Shown: piece after piece, positions 8,362 to 17,688 of the stretch | Layout of the letters: each line of letters starts with the position of its first letter | Numbering within the stretch: position 1 is the first letter of the stretch | NCBI RefSeq assembly: GCF_000515315.1 | Contig: NZ_KI911562.1 | Location: 826,505-890,504 of the forward strand | Reading direction: 5' to 3' | From: Asinibacterium sp. OR53 | GTDB lineage: Bacteria > Bacteroidota > Bacteroidia > Chitinophagales > Chitinophagaceae | Length of the DNA: 64,000 bases | Translations under genes and position numbers: made by a program | Notes under the pieces: model-generated | Told to the model about the DNA's origin: nothing | Database searches by the model: none | What the model saw: the letters and a program-made list of their open reading frames with translations, nothing else

Positions 8362-8757
8362 ATTGATTGGATTTAGATGACAGAAGTAAAAATACCAAAG
8401 CTTTCACAACAACCCCGCTACTAAAACAACTTAGCAATTTCATAATTCCGGGTCGCCATTATCATGCCAATATTTTTTGTTTGAATAGTTTAGGGCCGTT
8501 TAACAGGGTATACTATAAGTTAACAAGTTACTGTAATCACCAATTCAATAAGTAACCCCGCATTAAAATTTCAGTTATTAACTCTGTCTGGGACCGACCG
8601 TAAGAGGCCATTTCAGACCAAGCGGTTTTTTTGCCCAGATCACAGAAGATAATAGCAGTGGAAAAGAAAAGCACGATAAGCACATCGAGATGCCCGGCAA
8701 AATAGAAGTGATCAAGAACGGCAATTATTTTATGCTGGATTTCTCGAGTTAAAAAGT
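8362..8757. other. Intergenic stretch holding a gene remnant
   Basis: About 395 bases without an intact gene. The right half contains a stop-to-stop plus-strand frame that reads like the end of a real protein and is listed separately at 8582-8752. The left half has no frame that I can support and no clear promoter or hairpin. Confidence 0.5.
8582..8752 (+). pseudogene. C-terminal remnant of an unidentified gene
   Basis: Between the in-frame stop at 8579 and the stop TAA at 8750 the plus strand encodes about 56 residues of well-formed protein: GPTVRGHFRPSGFFAQITED, then KHIEMPGKIEVIKNG and NYFMLDFSS. There is no start codon at its beginning and no partner frame upstream, so this looks like the tail of a deleted gene. 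The sequence resembles the last beta strands of a secreted domain, but I cannot name the family. The opposite-strand frame (8537-8785) is a shadow that runs into the Ldh-family gene. Confidence 0.45.
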
Positions 8758-9744
8758 TTACTGCAGGGCAAGTATCTCTTCCCAAACCGATTCATGCACA
8801 GGAATTCCTTCCTTTTCATTTTCATGACGTTTCCTCAAAGCCTGTTCTCCCGGATATAAAATATTATCTGCGTCTTTAGCAAGGGGGCTCGATTTAGTGA
8901 ATGCTATAATTTCTTCCACCTGCTGTTGATGAAGTTGGTTAGGTGATATACATATAAAACATTGCGACAGGTTGGCTTCTTTTCCACTCTCCGTGATTTT
9001 TGCAACAGAAAGTCCTCCGGTAAGGGAAGTGAGCAAAATATCCAGCATTAAAGACAATCCATGTCCTTTCCAGAATCCAATCGGCAGTGCCCGGAAAGAT
9101 TCTATAATGTGCCCGGGATTAGTGGACAGGTTACCGTCTTTATCGTAGCCTCCCGGAACAGCTAGGCTTTTATTACTCAATGCATTCTCTTGTAGTTTTC
9201 CATACGCGTATTGCGACAATGCCATATCCAGTACAACATGTCCTTGCGCTCTCGGAACCGCTATAACCAATGGATTATTACCGATGCGGGCATCCTTACC
9301 CCCCCATGGCGGCATATTGGCAATGGTATTGGTAAAACAGATGCCGACGCATCCCGCATCGGCCGCCTGCCATCCATAAGCGCCACCGCGCATCCAATGA
9401 TTCGTATGATGGAGCATCACACAACCGATCCCATTTTCCTTCGCCAGTTCAATGGCTCTTTCCATGGCTTTATGCGCATTGTAAACTCCAGGCCCTGAAT
9501 GTCCATGCCAGTATTCTACCAACCCGTTCTTTCCGGTAAGTTCGGGTTCTGCGTGAATATCGATCAATCCCTCCCGCACATATTGTACAAAGAGCGGGAA
9601 CCGGTTAACTCCGTGTGAGTACACCCCATCTAAACTATTCTGTGCAAATATGCGTGCACACAATGTCGCTTTGTGTTCCGGGAATGCCAGTTTCAATAAA
9701 ATTTGCTTAAGTATTTTCTCCAAGTCCGCAAAGTGAATTCTCAT
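8758..9744 (-). CDS. Malate/L-lactate dehydrogenase (Ldh) family oxidoreductase, 2,3-diketo-L-gulonate reductase-like
   Basis: This 328-residue cytosolic enzyme belongs to the NAD(P)-dependent Ldh2/DlgD family, which is unrelated to Rossmann-fold lactate dehydrogenases. Visible family motifs are SHGVNRFP at 43-50 with the catalytic His44, VMLHHTNHWMRGGAYGWQAA, the cofactor segment GGKDARIGNNPL and VLDMALSQYAYGKL. Its closest known function is 2,3-diketo-L-gulonate reductase (YiaK), but family members also use ureidoglycolate, sulfolactate or other 2-oxo acids. It overlaps the end of the symporter gene by 38 bases and is the last gene of the LacI-linked operon, so it probably reduces or oxidises the compound imported by that locus. 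Confidence 0.82.
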   Translation of the reverse strand: MRIHFADLEKILKQILLKLAFPEHKATLCARIFAQNSLDGVYSHGVNRFPLFVQYVREGLIDIHAEPELTGKNGLVEYWHGHSGPGVYNAHKAMERAIELAKENGIGCVMLHHTNHWMRGGAYGWQAADAGCVGICFTNTIANMPPWGGKDARIGNNPLVIAVPRAQGHVVLDMALSQYAYGKLQENALSNKSLAVPGGYDKDGNLSTNPGHIIESFRALPIGFWKGHGLSLMLDILLTSLTGGLSVAKITESGKEANLSQCFICISPNQLHQQQVEEIIAFTKSSPLAKDADNILYPGEQALRKRHENEKEGIPVHESVWEEILALQ

Positions 9745-10864
9745 GAATCTCTATTTTATTTTTATTGTCGTCTTTACTATCCCTTGTTAAAGGCTTTCTA
9801 TGCCAATAAGAAGCCAGCACGGAACCCGTGATATTCATCATGGGTCCAAAAATAGCCGGCGCCAACCCCACGGTGGCAATCTTTCCCATTTCCTTGGCAA
9901 TGCCGGAAGCCAGGCTTCCATTTTGCATGCCTACTTCAATAGCAACTGTGCGGCAATCCCTTTCATTGAGCCTGAACAGGCGAGCCGACCAATACCCCAG
10001 GCTATAACCGGCCAGATTATGCAACAAAACCAGCAGCACTAACAATGGGCCGATCGCAAGCAGGCTATCCCTGCCTGCTGCCGTAATAATAACGATCGTA
10101 CACGTGATACCGAACATGGAAACCAATGGCATTATAGCATTGAGCCAGTGAAACCTGTTCGATAAAAACTTATTGAACAACAACCCGGCACCAATAGGAA
10201 TGATCACCATCCTGAAAATACCCCACATCATTTCTACAAAATTGATCTCTACATAAGCTCCTGCGAGGGTCTTCATCAATAATGGTGTCATTAACGGCGA
10301 CAGCAAAGTCGATACCGCCGTTATGGTAATGGACAGCGCCAGGTTGGCTTTTGCAAGGTATGACATAACGTTGGATGCCATACCATTAGGTGAACACCCT
10401 ATGAGAATGATGCCAGCGGCTATTTCCGGCGGGAAGCCGCTCAGTTTTGCAATGGCATATCCTATCACCGGCATGATGATATAATGACTTGTAACTCCGA
10501 TAAAAACGCCTTTGGGCATTTTCACTACCCCTGCAAAATCTCCAAGACTCATAGATGTGCCCATTCCAAACATGATCAACTGTAAGAAGGGCGTGATGAG
10601 GTTTGTCAATTTATATCCCTGAATCGAAACAAAATGATGCGGGTAATACAATGCCGCTAATACAGCCGCAAAAATGATAAAAGGATATGCGAATGTTTTC
10701 AGGTATTGAAAACCCATGAAACCAATGGAGAGGCACAGGAAAAAACCAATTAAGAAAGGCCCTGTTCGTAAAAATTCTCCTGTGAACGCTATTATAACTG
10801 CAATTACTAATAATATAGCAGCAATGGAGAATGCAGTTTTATATACAATTCTATTGATGGTCAT
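9707..10864 (-). CDS. Bile acid:sodium symporter (BASS) family transporter
   Basis: The 385-residue protein has about ten hydrophobic segments and the BASS signatures MFGMGTSMSLGDF, GCSPNGMASNVMSYLAKAN (the crossover Na+ site region) and EVGMQNGSLASGIA. Such proteins carry organic anions, including 2-oxo acids, together with sodium across the inner membrane. Here it lies between a SusCD-linked secreted protein and an Ldh-family dehydrogenase, so it may import a sugar-derived acid released in the periplasm. The overlap with the dehydrogenase suggests translational coupling. Confidence 0.87.
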   Translation of the reverse strand: MTINRIVYKTAFSIAAILLVIAVIIAFTGEFLRTGPFLIGFFLCLSIGFMGFQYLKTFAYPFIIFAAVLAALYYPHHFVSIQGYKLTNLITPFLQLIMFGMGTSMSLGDFAGVVKMPKGVFIGVTSHYIIMPVIGYAIAKLSGFPPEIAAGIILIGCSPNGMASNVMSYLAKANLALSITITAVSTLLSPLMTPLLMKTLAGAYVEINFVEMMWGIFRMVIIPIGAGLLFNKFLSNRFHWLNAIMPLVSMFGITCTIVIITAAGRDSLLAIGPLLVLLVLLHNLAGYSLGYWSARLFRLNERDCRTVAIEVGMQNGSLASGIAKEMGKIATVGLAPAIFGPMMNITGSVLASYWHRKPLTRDSKDDNKNKIEIHENSLCGLGENT

Positions 10865-10897
10865 TCAGCAATCGTTTAAAATTATGATACATCATTT

Positions 10898-12706
10898 TCA
10901 AATATTCCATGTACCTGTTAATCCGGGACCCCCTGCTGCAGTGGCTCCACCACTGGATCCATTTTCAGAAGGGCTTATCCAAAAAGCATACAGTTTAGAC
11001 CGGTTTACATAAAACCGGATCCGTACATGCCTGCCTGAAAGTGAAGAGAGGTTGGGTTGATGTTTCCACTGAACCATTTTACTGGTACTATCTATTGAAA
11101 CAGGTACACACTCTTCATGCGTAAATCCTTCAATCGCATTCCCGTTCGGTTCGCAAAGTTCAACCCTCATCGAGCCCGTTCTGGCATCTGCATTCACAAA
11201 CAAATATTGCCCTGAAAACTGTACCGGCCTGGTCAGCAATGTGCCCTGGTCATTCGTTTCCATTGAGGCAAATCCATCGCGCCTGAGTATTGCCAGTCCC
11301 ATGGATGCATTCGCATACATGCCACTCCAATATTCCAATGTATTCCGGTTCTGTTCATTCCCCCGAAAAGCGGTATAATAAAAATGGAGTTTATCACCAA
11401 CGATCAGGCAGGTGCCTCCTATAGAATGAACATAAGCCCGCTTCCAGCTCTCTTTGTTATGGAAATCCGCGCCGATGAAGGTTTCCCGGTTGGTGCGATC
11501 CCAATGAAAACCATCGCGACTGAACGCCAGTTGCAATTCTGTCAGCTTAGGAAATCCGCCTCTGCCGCATATTTCATTGGCAGGGCCATAATGCGGTTGG
11601 ATCAGGCCCAATAATACACTTTCATATCCTACTGCATCCAACTTGTATATCTGGGGATCTTCGCCGATTGAATAGTTTGCGGGAATGCAATCATATTTGT
11701 CTGCACCAAACCAAAAAACCGAACCCTCCCAATTATTAAGCGCAGCTTGTAGCGTATCACCTTCCCAATAAGATCTTGCCCTTCCCCCTCCATTTTTCTT
11801 TGTGGCAGACCAGGGGGCGACCGGGCGGCTTTCTTTTCGTATCGTGAATACCCATTTTTTTCGAAAGGGGTTGTAAAAAAAAGTATTGTTATCACTTGCG
11901 CCTGGTATTTTCCCGCCCCATTTCCAATGAATGCCATCCGGACTGTTCAACAGAAATCCACCCACAGGCCGCAATTTTTGTCCGATCTTTCCCTGGCGCG
12001 CATAGAGATACATTTTAAATCTTTCCCCGGGATCTTTGCTGTCGTGATCCAACCATATTGACACACCATCGCGGCGAAAATCATCCCGCGGTGCCAACAC
12101 CAGGTTAGTGCCAGGTACTATATCGAGCTTTGGGCGATCCCAATGAATACCATCCTTGCTAACAGCCAATGCTGTACCATCAAACCATCCTGCCATATAC
12201 CATAGTTTGAAGAGTTGGTCTTCCGGGTCATAAAAAACGCCATCTGAAAAAGGTGCTGCAACAGGACAAAAACCCTGATTCATTTCAATGGCCGTTTCGG
12301 GTTTCAGTAGCGGATTGCCAGGATGGTCAACCGGTTGATGAAACTGCCTTTGCAGATTGGTATGTTCAATCAGAAAATCATCTATAAACAACTGTCTCCC
12401 CACATCAACAGGAATTACTGCCGGCGGTAAGGCCAGATAAGGTACAGGCATGGGATCATAGGCATCGGGATGCATATAGTGTGGTGGCCATTGCTCTGGC
12501 AGCCGAATCCCGTTATAAAGAAGTTCCCCGGACAGGGCATTGAGTGATGATGATTTTTTTGCTGCTACACTGTTGGGAATGTTTCCGGCAACGGACACCA
12601 CGCCTCCCAGGATCAATCCATTCCTCAAAAATTTACGACGACCGAAATCATTCCTCCTGTTCTGTTCATTGTCTTTTGTCATATAGAGTTGTTTGAAGGT
12701 CATCAT
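10898..12706 (-). CDS. Tat-exported beta-propeller protein resembling GH32/43-like sugar hydrolases
   Basis: The 602-residue protein has a Tat-type start (FGRRKFLRNGLILGG). ATGs at 12706, 12703 and 12682 are all possible. The body has VDVGRQLFIDDFLIEHTNLQ, KLWYMAGWFDGTALAVSKDG, YLYARQGKIG and many DGIHW repeats (about 170, 257 and 420), a pattern of five-bladed-propeller glycosidase-like proteins found in Bacteroidota and Planctomycetes. I cannot assign catalytic residues with confidence. A C-terminal beta domain (about 490-585) resembles a carbohydrate-binding module. It lies 6 bases after susD, so it is co-expressed with the SusCD pair and probably acts on their substrate in the periplasm. 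Confidence 0.7.
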   Translation of the reverse strand: MMTFKQLYMTKDNEQNRRNDFGRRKFLRNGLILGGVVSVAGNIPNSVAAKKSSSLNALSGELLYNGIRLPEQWPPHYMHPDAYDPMPVPYLALPPAVIPVDVGRQLFIDDFLIEHTNLQRQFHQPVDHPGNPLLKPETAIEMNQGFCPVAAPFSDGVFYDPEDQLFKLWYMAGWFDGTALAVSKDGIHWDRPKLDIVPGTNLVLAPRDDFRRDGVSIWLDHDSKDPGERFKMYLYARQGKIGQKLRPVGGFLLNSPDGIHWKWGGKIPGASDNNTFFYNPFRKKWVFTIRKESRPVAPWSATKKNGGGRARSYWEGDTLQAALNNWEGSVFWFGADKYDCIPANYSIGEDPQIYKLDAVGYESVLLGLIQPHYGPANEICGRGGFPKLTELQLAFSRDGFHWDRTNRETFIGADFHNKESWKRAYVHSIGGTCLIVGDKLHFYYTAFRGNEQNRNTLEYWSGMYANASMGLAILRRDGFASMETNDQGTLLTRPVQFSGQYLFVNADARTGSMRVELCEPNGNAIEGFTHEECVPVSIDSTSKMVQWKHQPNLSSLSGRHVRIRFYVNRSKLYAFWISPSENGSSGGATAAGGPGLTGTWNI

Positions 12707-12712
12707 TCTTTA

Positions 12713-14446
12713 CTAATAACCCGGATTCTGTTTGTACAATCCTTCACTCAAAGTTATTTCCTGTTGTGGTATGGGCAGGTATTCGTTCCTGTTCTTCTGG
12801 AACACTGCATTTTTTAGGAACGGATGTCGACCACTTTCAACTTTAAAATAACCGTTCAGGGTTTCTGCAGCAATACCCCATCTGACCAGGTCAAAAAAAC
12901 GTGCGCCTTCCGCAGCAAACTCCAGCCTTCTTTCCCAGCGCAATGCCATGCGGGCAAAATCTTTTGTCCATTGACAATTGACACCATCCACATAAGGCTG
13001 TATGTTGTACCGGCTATTGAAAGATCCATTGCTTGTTTTAAGTCTTCCGGTACTGTTTGCGGCCCTTGTCCTGATCTGGTTGATCAGCGGTAACGCCTCT
13101 GCCTGTCGGTTCAATTCTATCAGCGCTTCGGCACGCCAGAGCAACACATCGTCGTAGCGCAATACGTCTGCATTCTTAGCGCTTCCAAGGCGCGATCCAT
13201 CTCTTTTCAGTGCGGGGCTTCCAGCCGGCATGATCTCTTTCATGGTAGAATATACACCGTATACTTCCGCAGCCCTTGCAAAACTTGCCTGATAAACAAA
13301 GTTGGGATCATATTTGAAAGAATGCGTAGGTATACCCACCGTATGATCCAAACGGGGATCAAAAGAGTTGGTAAAAAAATCCTGTGATTGTGTTACCTGA
13401 ACATCATTGAATGTAGCAAATCTTGGCAAACCACTGGTATCTGTTTTAAATGCATTGACCAGGTTATCGCTGGGCCGGTGAAAGGAACAGCATCCGTATT
13501 GCGGAGCCATATTATAATTCAGGTTATGCGACCAGTCTTCACGGCCAAGGGGTGTACCATCGTCTTTAGAAAATTGAATAGCGAAAACAGATTCAGGTCC
13601 GTTTTCAAATTCATACAGGAAGTTCTCAGCAAAATCATTGCTCAGCCTGTGTTTCCCGGTGCCCATGATATATCCGGTGAGGTCTATTACTTTGTTCAGT
13701 AAATCGGGATTGATGCCTGTTACGTTATGGTTTTCATCCTGCTGGTATGCCTGAAACAGGCGGGTTCTCGCCAAATAAGCTGCGGCAGCCACTTTACTCG
13801 CTCTTCCGATCTGGCTTTGACGTTCCGGTAAATTGTCTATACCAAACTGGAAATCTGTTGCGATCTTTTCATATAGCTGGTCGCGCGTGTATTGCCGGTT
13901 GGAAACTTTTTTCCTGTCTTCCTGCGTCATGTTTTCATCTATCCAGGGCACGTTCTTAAATGCCTCTGCCAACCAGAAATAAAAATGAGCCCGTAAAAAA
14001 CGCATTTCCGCCTGGCGTTGAACTTTCATCGGATAATCTGTAGTATTCAGTTTGTTGATAACGGATAAAGCAAGGTTTGCCCTGGCAATTCCTTCATAAT
14101 TCCATATCCATACATTCTGTATGTAAGATTGATCTACGGTGATATAGGAAAACTGTTCCAGCTTATCCAGTTCGGGCTGATCGCCCGTGCTTGCTCCGCC
14201 TTTGTAAGCATCATCAGACCGCACACTGCCCCATATCCAGTCGGTAACAGAAGAATATTCATTGCCGTTTCCCAGTGAAGCATAAGCCGCAGTGGCCAGC
14301 AATTCTGCACCATTGGCGTTGTTCAGCAAGTCAGAACTCAGTGCTCCTTTAGGTTGGTAATCGAGGTGTTTTTTACAGGAAGAAAGACCGATGCCCGCCA
14401 ATACCATCAGCAGGATCAGGATATACAGTTGGTTATGCTTTTTCAT
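12713..14446 (-). CDS. SusD/RagB family outer-membrane nutrient-binding lipoprotein
   Basis: The 577-residue protein has a lipoprotein signal (MVLAGIGLSSC, then KKHLDYQPKG). It shows SusD features: an N-terminal tetratricopeptide-like helical part (NKLNTTDYPMKVQRQAEMRFLRAHFYFWLAEAF), the segment LRYDDVLLWRAEALIELN near residue 430 and the C-terminal end LPIPQQEITLSEGLYKQNPGY. It would cap the SusC pore and bind the substrate on the cell surface. It follows susC by 21 bases. Confidence 0.95.
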   Translation of the reverse strand: MKKHNQLYILILLMVLAGIGLSSCKKHLDYQPKGALSSDLLNNANGAELLATAAYASLGNGNEYSSVTDWIWGSVRSDDAYKGGASTGDQPELDKLEQFSYITVDQSYIQNVWIWNYEGIARANLALSVINKLNTTDYPMKVQRQAEMRFLRAHFYFWLAEAFKNVPWIDENMTQEDRKKVSNRQYTRDQLYEKIATDFQFGIDNLPERQSQIGRASKVAAAAYLARTRLFQAYQQDENHNVTGINPDLLNKVIDLTGYIMGTGKHRLSNDFAENFLYEFENGPESVFAIQFSKDDGTPLGREDWSHNLNYNMAPQYGCCSFHRPSDNLVNAFKTDTSGLPRFATFNDVQVTQSQDFFTNSFDPRLDHTVGIPTHSFKYDPNFVYQASFARAAEVYGVYSTMKEIMPAGSPALKRDGSRLGSAKNADVLRYDDVLLWRAEALIELNRQAEALPLINQIRTRAANSTGRLKTSNGSFNSRYNIQPYVDGVNCQWTKDFARMALRWERRLEFAAEGARFFDLVRWGIAAETLNGYFKVESGRHPFLKNAVFQKNRNEYLPIPQQEITLSEGLYKQNPGY

Positions 14447-14467
14447 AATTGTATTGTTAGGATGGTA

Positions 14468-17400
14468 TTAGAATGATGCATTCAGGCCGATGGTAAATGA
14501 TTTGGCGATAGGGTAAAATGATCCGGGGTTTTCAGGATCGGGGGAAGTGAACTGTTTGGATTTGATGGTGAACAGGTCAGATCCCGAGATATACATTTCC
14601 AACCTGCTTAACTTCAACTTTCGCAACCATTGCTCTTTAAAAGAATAACTGAGCTGGATATTTCTTAGTTTCAGATAAGAGGCATTTTCGATCTGATAAG
14701 AAGATGTTCTGACTTCATTATTGGCATCAAAATTAGACACAGCAGGTATTGTGGCAGACGGGTTTTGGGCCGTCCATGCCTGTAATACCATGGTGGTATT
14801 GTTTTGTCCTGCAAATGCTCCTACGAAAGCTGCCTGGTTTTTAAATGCATTGTACACTTTAGAACCTTGTACCCCTTGCAGGAAAAAAGAAAACTTAACC
14901 TGTTTGTAAGACAAATAGGAACTGAAGCCATATTCAAAGTCAGGCAAGGCATTCCCAAGCCAATCCTGGTCCAGCACATTGATCACACCATCGTTGTTCA
15001 GGTCTTTGTAACGGATCCTGCCCACTCCTTTACCCGGTTGTGCCGCTGCCTTGTCTACTTCCTGCTGGTTTTGAAAAATACCGTCGGTAACATATCCGAA
15101 TTGGGCAGATAAAGAATGTCCGATGATTGTTTTTTCAACATTACCCGGATAAGCCCTTACAACGTTGGCAGGCAAATAAGTTACTTTATCATGAAAAGAG
15201 CCCACATTCACATTTACCCGGTAAGTTAAATCCCCGGTATGGTTATTATAACCAACTGTGAATTCCCAACCTTTGTTTTCCATTGTGGCACCATTTTGCC
15301 AGGTAGAACCGCCTTCACCCAATACCGCCAGGTAAGGAGGTTTGATGAGGATATCTTTTGTTTTGCGGAAAAAATAATCAAAAGATCCTGTCAGCTTTTG
15401 ATCAAACAATCCATAGTCTACGCCTATATTGGTTTCACCGGTAGATTCCCATTTCAGATTGGGGTTAGCGGTTTGGGTAGCTACCACACCGGAAGGCAAG
15501 GTACCGGAATTGGCTCCGTTAAGATCATACGCAGAGCCGTAGTTTCTTCGGCCTGCCGTTAGCCCATAGCCCGGCACAAAGAGGCCAAAGCTTGCATCGT
15601 TGGCAATTTTTTGGTTGCCGGTTTCACCCATTCCATAACGTAACAGCAATTGCGATATGGCAGGAATTTTGTTTTTAATAAAAGATTCTTCGCTGATCCG
15701 CCATCCCAAAGAAAATGCCGGAAAAAATCCGAACCGGTTATTTGCGCCGAACCTGGAAGAACCATCGGCCCGCAAGGTTACTGATGCCAGGTATTTCGAT
15801 GCATAAGCATAGTTCAGTTTGGAGAAATAAGATAATAACTTATAACCGGTTTCATTACCTGTAACCGATGTGAGACCAGTACCGGAATTGATTTGAAAAT
15901 AGCCTGGCGTTTCAACCAGAAAATTTTCCTTATATGCACTCAGGTAACTGGAATTGCTGCTATTGGCCTCCGTACCCAACAGTACATTCATGCGGTGAGA
16001 CCCTTTTTCAAGGGTATAGTTGAGGGTATTGAACCAGGTCCAGTTGATATTTTCTCCCAGGTAATTTGAATAGTTGTTGATACTCAGACTAAGGAAGCCC
16101 GATTTAAATCGGGGGTTGATCCTGATCTCCTGGTTTAAACTATAGTCGATGCCGAGAGAAGATCGGTAAGTCAGATTATTGAGCAGCTTAAATTCTGCAT
16201 AGAGGTTTCCAAACAGCGACTTGCTCCTGTTTTTCCAGTCTTTTGAAAGTTCGGCAACCTGTAATGCATTCATTCGATTGGAAAAGCCCGAACCTACCGG
16301 ACCAGCAAAACTGCCATCCGCTGCATAAACAGGTAATATAGGAAGGTCCAGTACGCCAAGATCAAGAGGAGTGCCACCCTGCCCGGAACCAATGGGTGTT
16401 TGTGTATTGGTAACCAACTGCAGGTTTTCACCTACCCGGATCGTTCCTTTTGCATTGTTGAAACTGGAATTGAGGCGGATGGTGAACTGGTTGTCATCCG
16501 TGTATTTGATGACACCTTTATTATACAGATTCCCTACTGATAGCAACAGGCTATGGGTAGCACTTTTAGAACTGAGGGCGATATTGTTTCTGGTAAGCAT
16601 ACCCGGCCTGGAGATCTCTTTGAACCAGTCTGTATTTCCTGCCCTGATTCCCCCTTGTATACTTTTATCCAGCCAATCGGTAATATCCATTTTATCGAGC
16701 ACTGCATTTCCTTGTGCATCGCGGTGCCATTGGTACTTATACTGCGTATTCAAATTAGGATCTGTACCGTCATTGATGGCAGCCTGCCAGAGTACCCTGC
16801 CACGCTGTTCGGTATTGAGCATTTGTAAATGCGAATAATATCCCTGAAAGGATGTACTTGAATTTACGTCTACCTTCAACTTAGCACTACTGGCTTTTTT
16901 AGTTGTAATGATAATGACACCATTGGATGCCCTCGAACCATAAATAGAAGCTGAGGATGCATCTTTTAATACCTGCAGCGACTCAATGTCATTGGGGTCG
17001 AGCATTTCCATTGTTCTACCGTCAACCGGCAGTTCATCCACGATAAATAGCGGATCGTTGTTACCCAGTGTATTGATTCCCCGGATCAGTATAGAACGTT
17101 TACCGCCGCCGGGCGTACCATCCCTGGTAATGTACATGCCTGCCACACGGCCCTGCAAGGCTTGCAACGGATTGCCGGCGGGAATCGTTTTTACATCCGC
17201 CATATTAACTACGATAATAGCACCTGTGAGGTCTGCCTTTCGCTGGGCCTGGTAGCCGGTAATAACAACCGTATTCAGCTGGTTGACCGCTTCCTCCATA
17301 CTAATAGATATTGTTCTCGCTGTGCCGTTTACCGTATAACTAACGGTGGTCATACCTACATGTGAAAACCGCAGCGTTTCACCAGGCATTGCTTTAATAA

Positions 17401-17572
17401 CAAAGGACCCTTTTGAATCCGTAGTAGTGGTGGTGTTTTTTCCCTGTACGATGACACCTGATAGCGGCTCTTTGGTATTACTGTTTACAACAATACCGTT
17501 GACTGTTTTCTCCTGTGCAAACGAACTCAGGGATAACAGGAAAAAAGCGATAAAAATAGCAAGCTGTTTCAT
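14468..17572 (-). CDS. SusC/RagA family TonB-linked outer-membrane transporter
   Basis: I use the ATG at 17572, which puts the signal peptide MKQLAIFIAFFLLSLSSFAQ first and gives 1034 residues. A longer frame to 17647 would run into the palindrome region. The domain order is a carboxypeptidase-like beta domain (about 24-105, VNGIVVNSNTKEPLSGVIV), a plug (about 110-230, GRVAGMYITRDGTPGGGKRS, SIYGSRASNGVIIITTKK) and a 22-strand barrel ending in IAKSFTIGLNASF. It has no N-terminal STN signalling domain, which agrees with control by a LacI-type repressor rather than a sigma/anti-sigma pair. It should import an oligosaccharide or sugar derivative with energy from TonB. Confidence 0.95.
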   Translation of the reverse strand: MKQLAIFIAFFLLSLSSFAQEKTVNGIVVNSNTKEPLSGVIVQGKNTTTTTDSKGSFVIKAMPGETLRFSHVGMTTVSYTVNGTARTISISMEEAVNQLNTVVITGYQAQRKADLTGAIIVVNMADVKTIPAGNPLQALQGRVAGMYITRDGTPGGGKRSILIRGINTLGNNDPLFIVDELPVDGRTMEMLDPNDIESLQVLKDASSASIYGSRASNGVIIITTKKASSAKLKVDVNSSTSFQGYYSHLQMLNTEQRGRVLWQAAINDGTDPNLNTQYKYQWHRDAQGNAVLDKMDITDWLDKSIQGGIRAGNTDWFKEISRPGMLTRNNIALSSKSATHSLLLSVGNLYNKGVIKYTDDNQFTIRLNSSFNNAKGTIRVGENLQLVTNTQTPIGSGQGGTPLDLGVLDLPILPVYAADGSFAGPVGSGFSNRMNALQVAELSKDWKNRSKSLFGNLYAEFKLLNNLTYRSSLGIDYSLNQEIRINPRFKSGFLSLSINNYSNYLGENINWTWFNTLNYTLEKGSHRMNVLLGTEANSSNSSYLSAYKENFLVETPGYFQINSGTGLTSVTGNETGYKLLSYFSKLNYAYASKYLASVTLRADGSSRFGANNRFGFFPAFSLGWRISEESFIKNKIPAISQLLLRYGMGETGNQKIANDASFGLFVPGYGLTAGRRNYGSAYDLNGANSGTLPSGVVATQTANPNLKWESTGETNIGVDYGLFDQKLTGSFDYFFRKTKDILIKPPYLAVLGEGGSTWQNGATMENKGWEFTVGYNNHTGDLTYRVNVNVGSFHDKVTYLPANVVRAYPGNVEKTIIGHSLSAQFGYVTDGIFQNQQEVDKAAAQPGKGVGRIRYKDLNNDGVINVLDQDWLGNALPDFEYGFSSYLSYKQVKFSFFLQGVQGSKVYNAFKNQAAFVGAFAGQNNTTMVLQAWTAQNPSATIPAVSNFDANNEVRTSSYQIENASYLKLRNIQLSYSFKEQWLRKLKLSRLEMYISGSDLFTIKSKQFTSPDPENPGSFYPIAKSFTIGLNASF

Positions 17573-17646
17573 AATGGCAGTTTTTGTAATCGTTATATAA
17601 ATAATAATTGGTTTATAAAGTTGTTCAGTTATATCGTCTGCAATCA

Positions 17647-17684
17647 TTTACCTCAATGCTTAAACGTTTAAGCATTGAGGTAAA
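17647..17684. promoter_or_regulatory. 38-bp perfect palindrome: LacI-type operator of susC, possible lacI terminator
   Basis: The left half TTTACCTCAATGCTTAAAC at 17647-17665 is followed without spacer by its exact reverse complement up to 17684. The centre CTTAAACGTTTAAG is a LacI-family-like operator and recurs in front of the lacI gene. The site is 74 bases upstream of the susC start and 4 bases after the lacI stop. Its extension well beyond the operator core would also allow a strong RNA hairpin at the end of lacI. Confidence 0.8.
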
Positions 17685-17688
17685 AAAA

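Noticed and set aside
8537..8785. 82-codon minus-strand frame with hydrophobic stretches
   Set aside because: The opposite strand carries a better protein-like remnant, and this frame runs into the Ldh-family gene.
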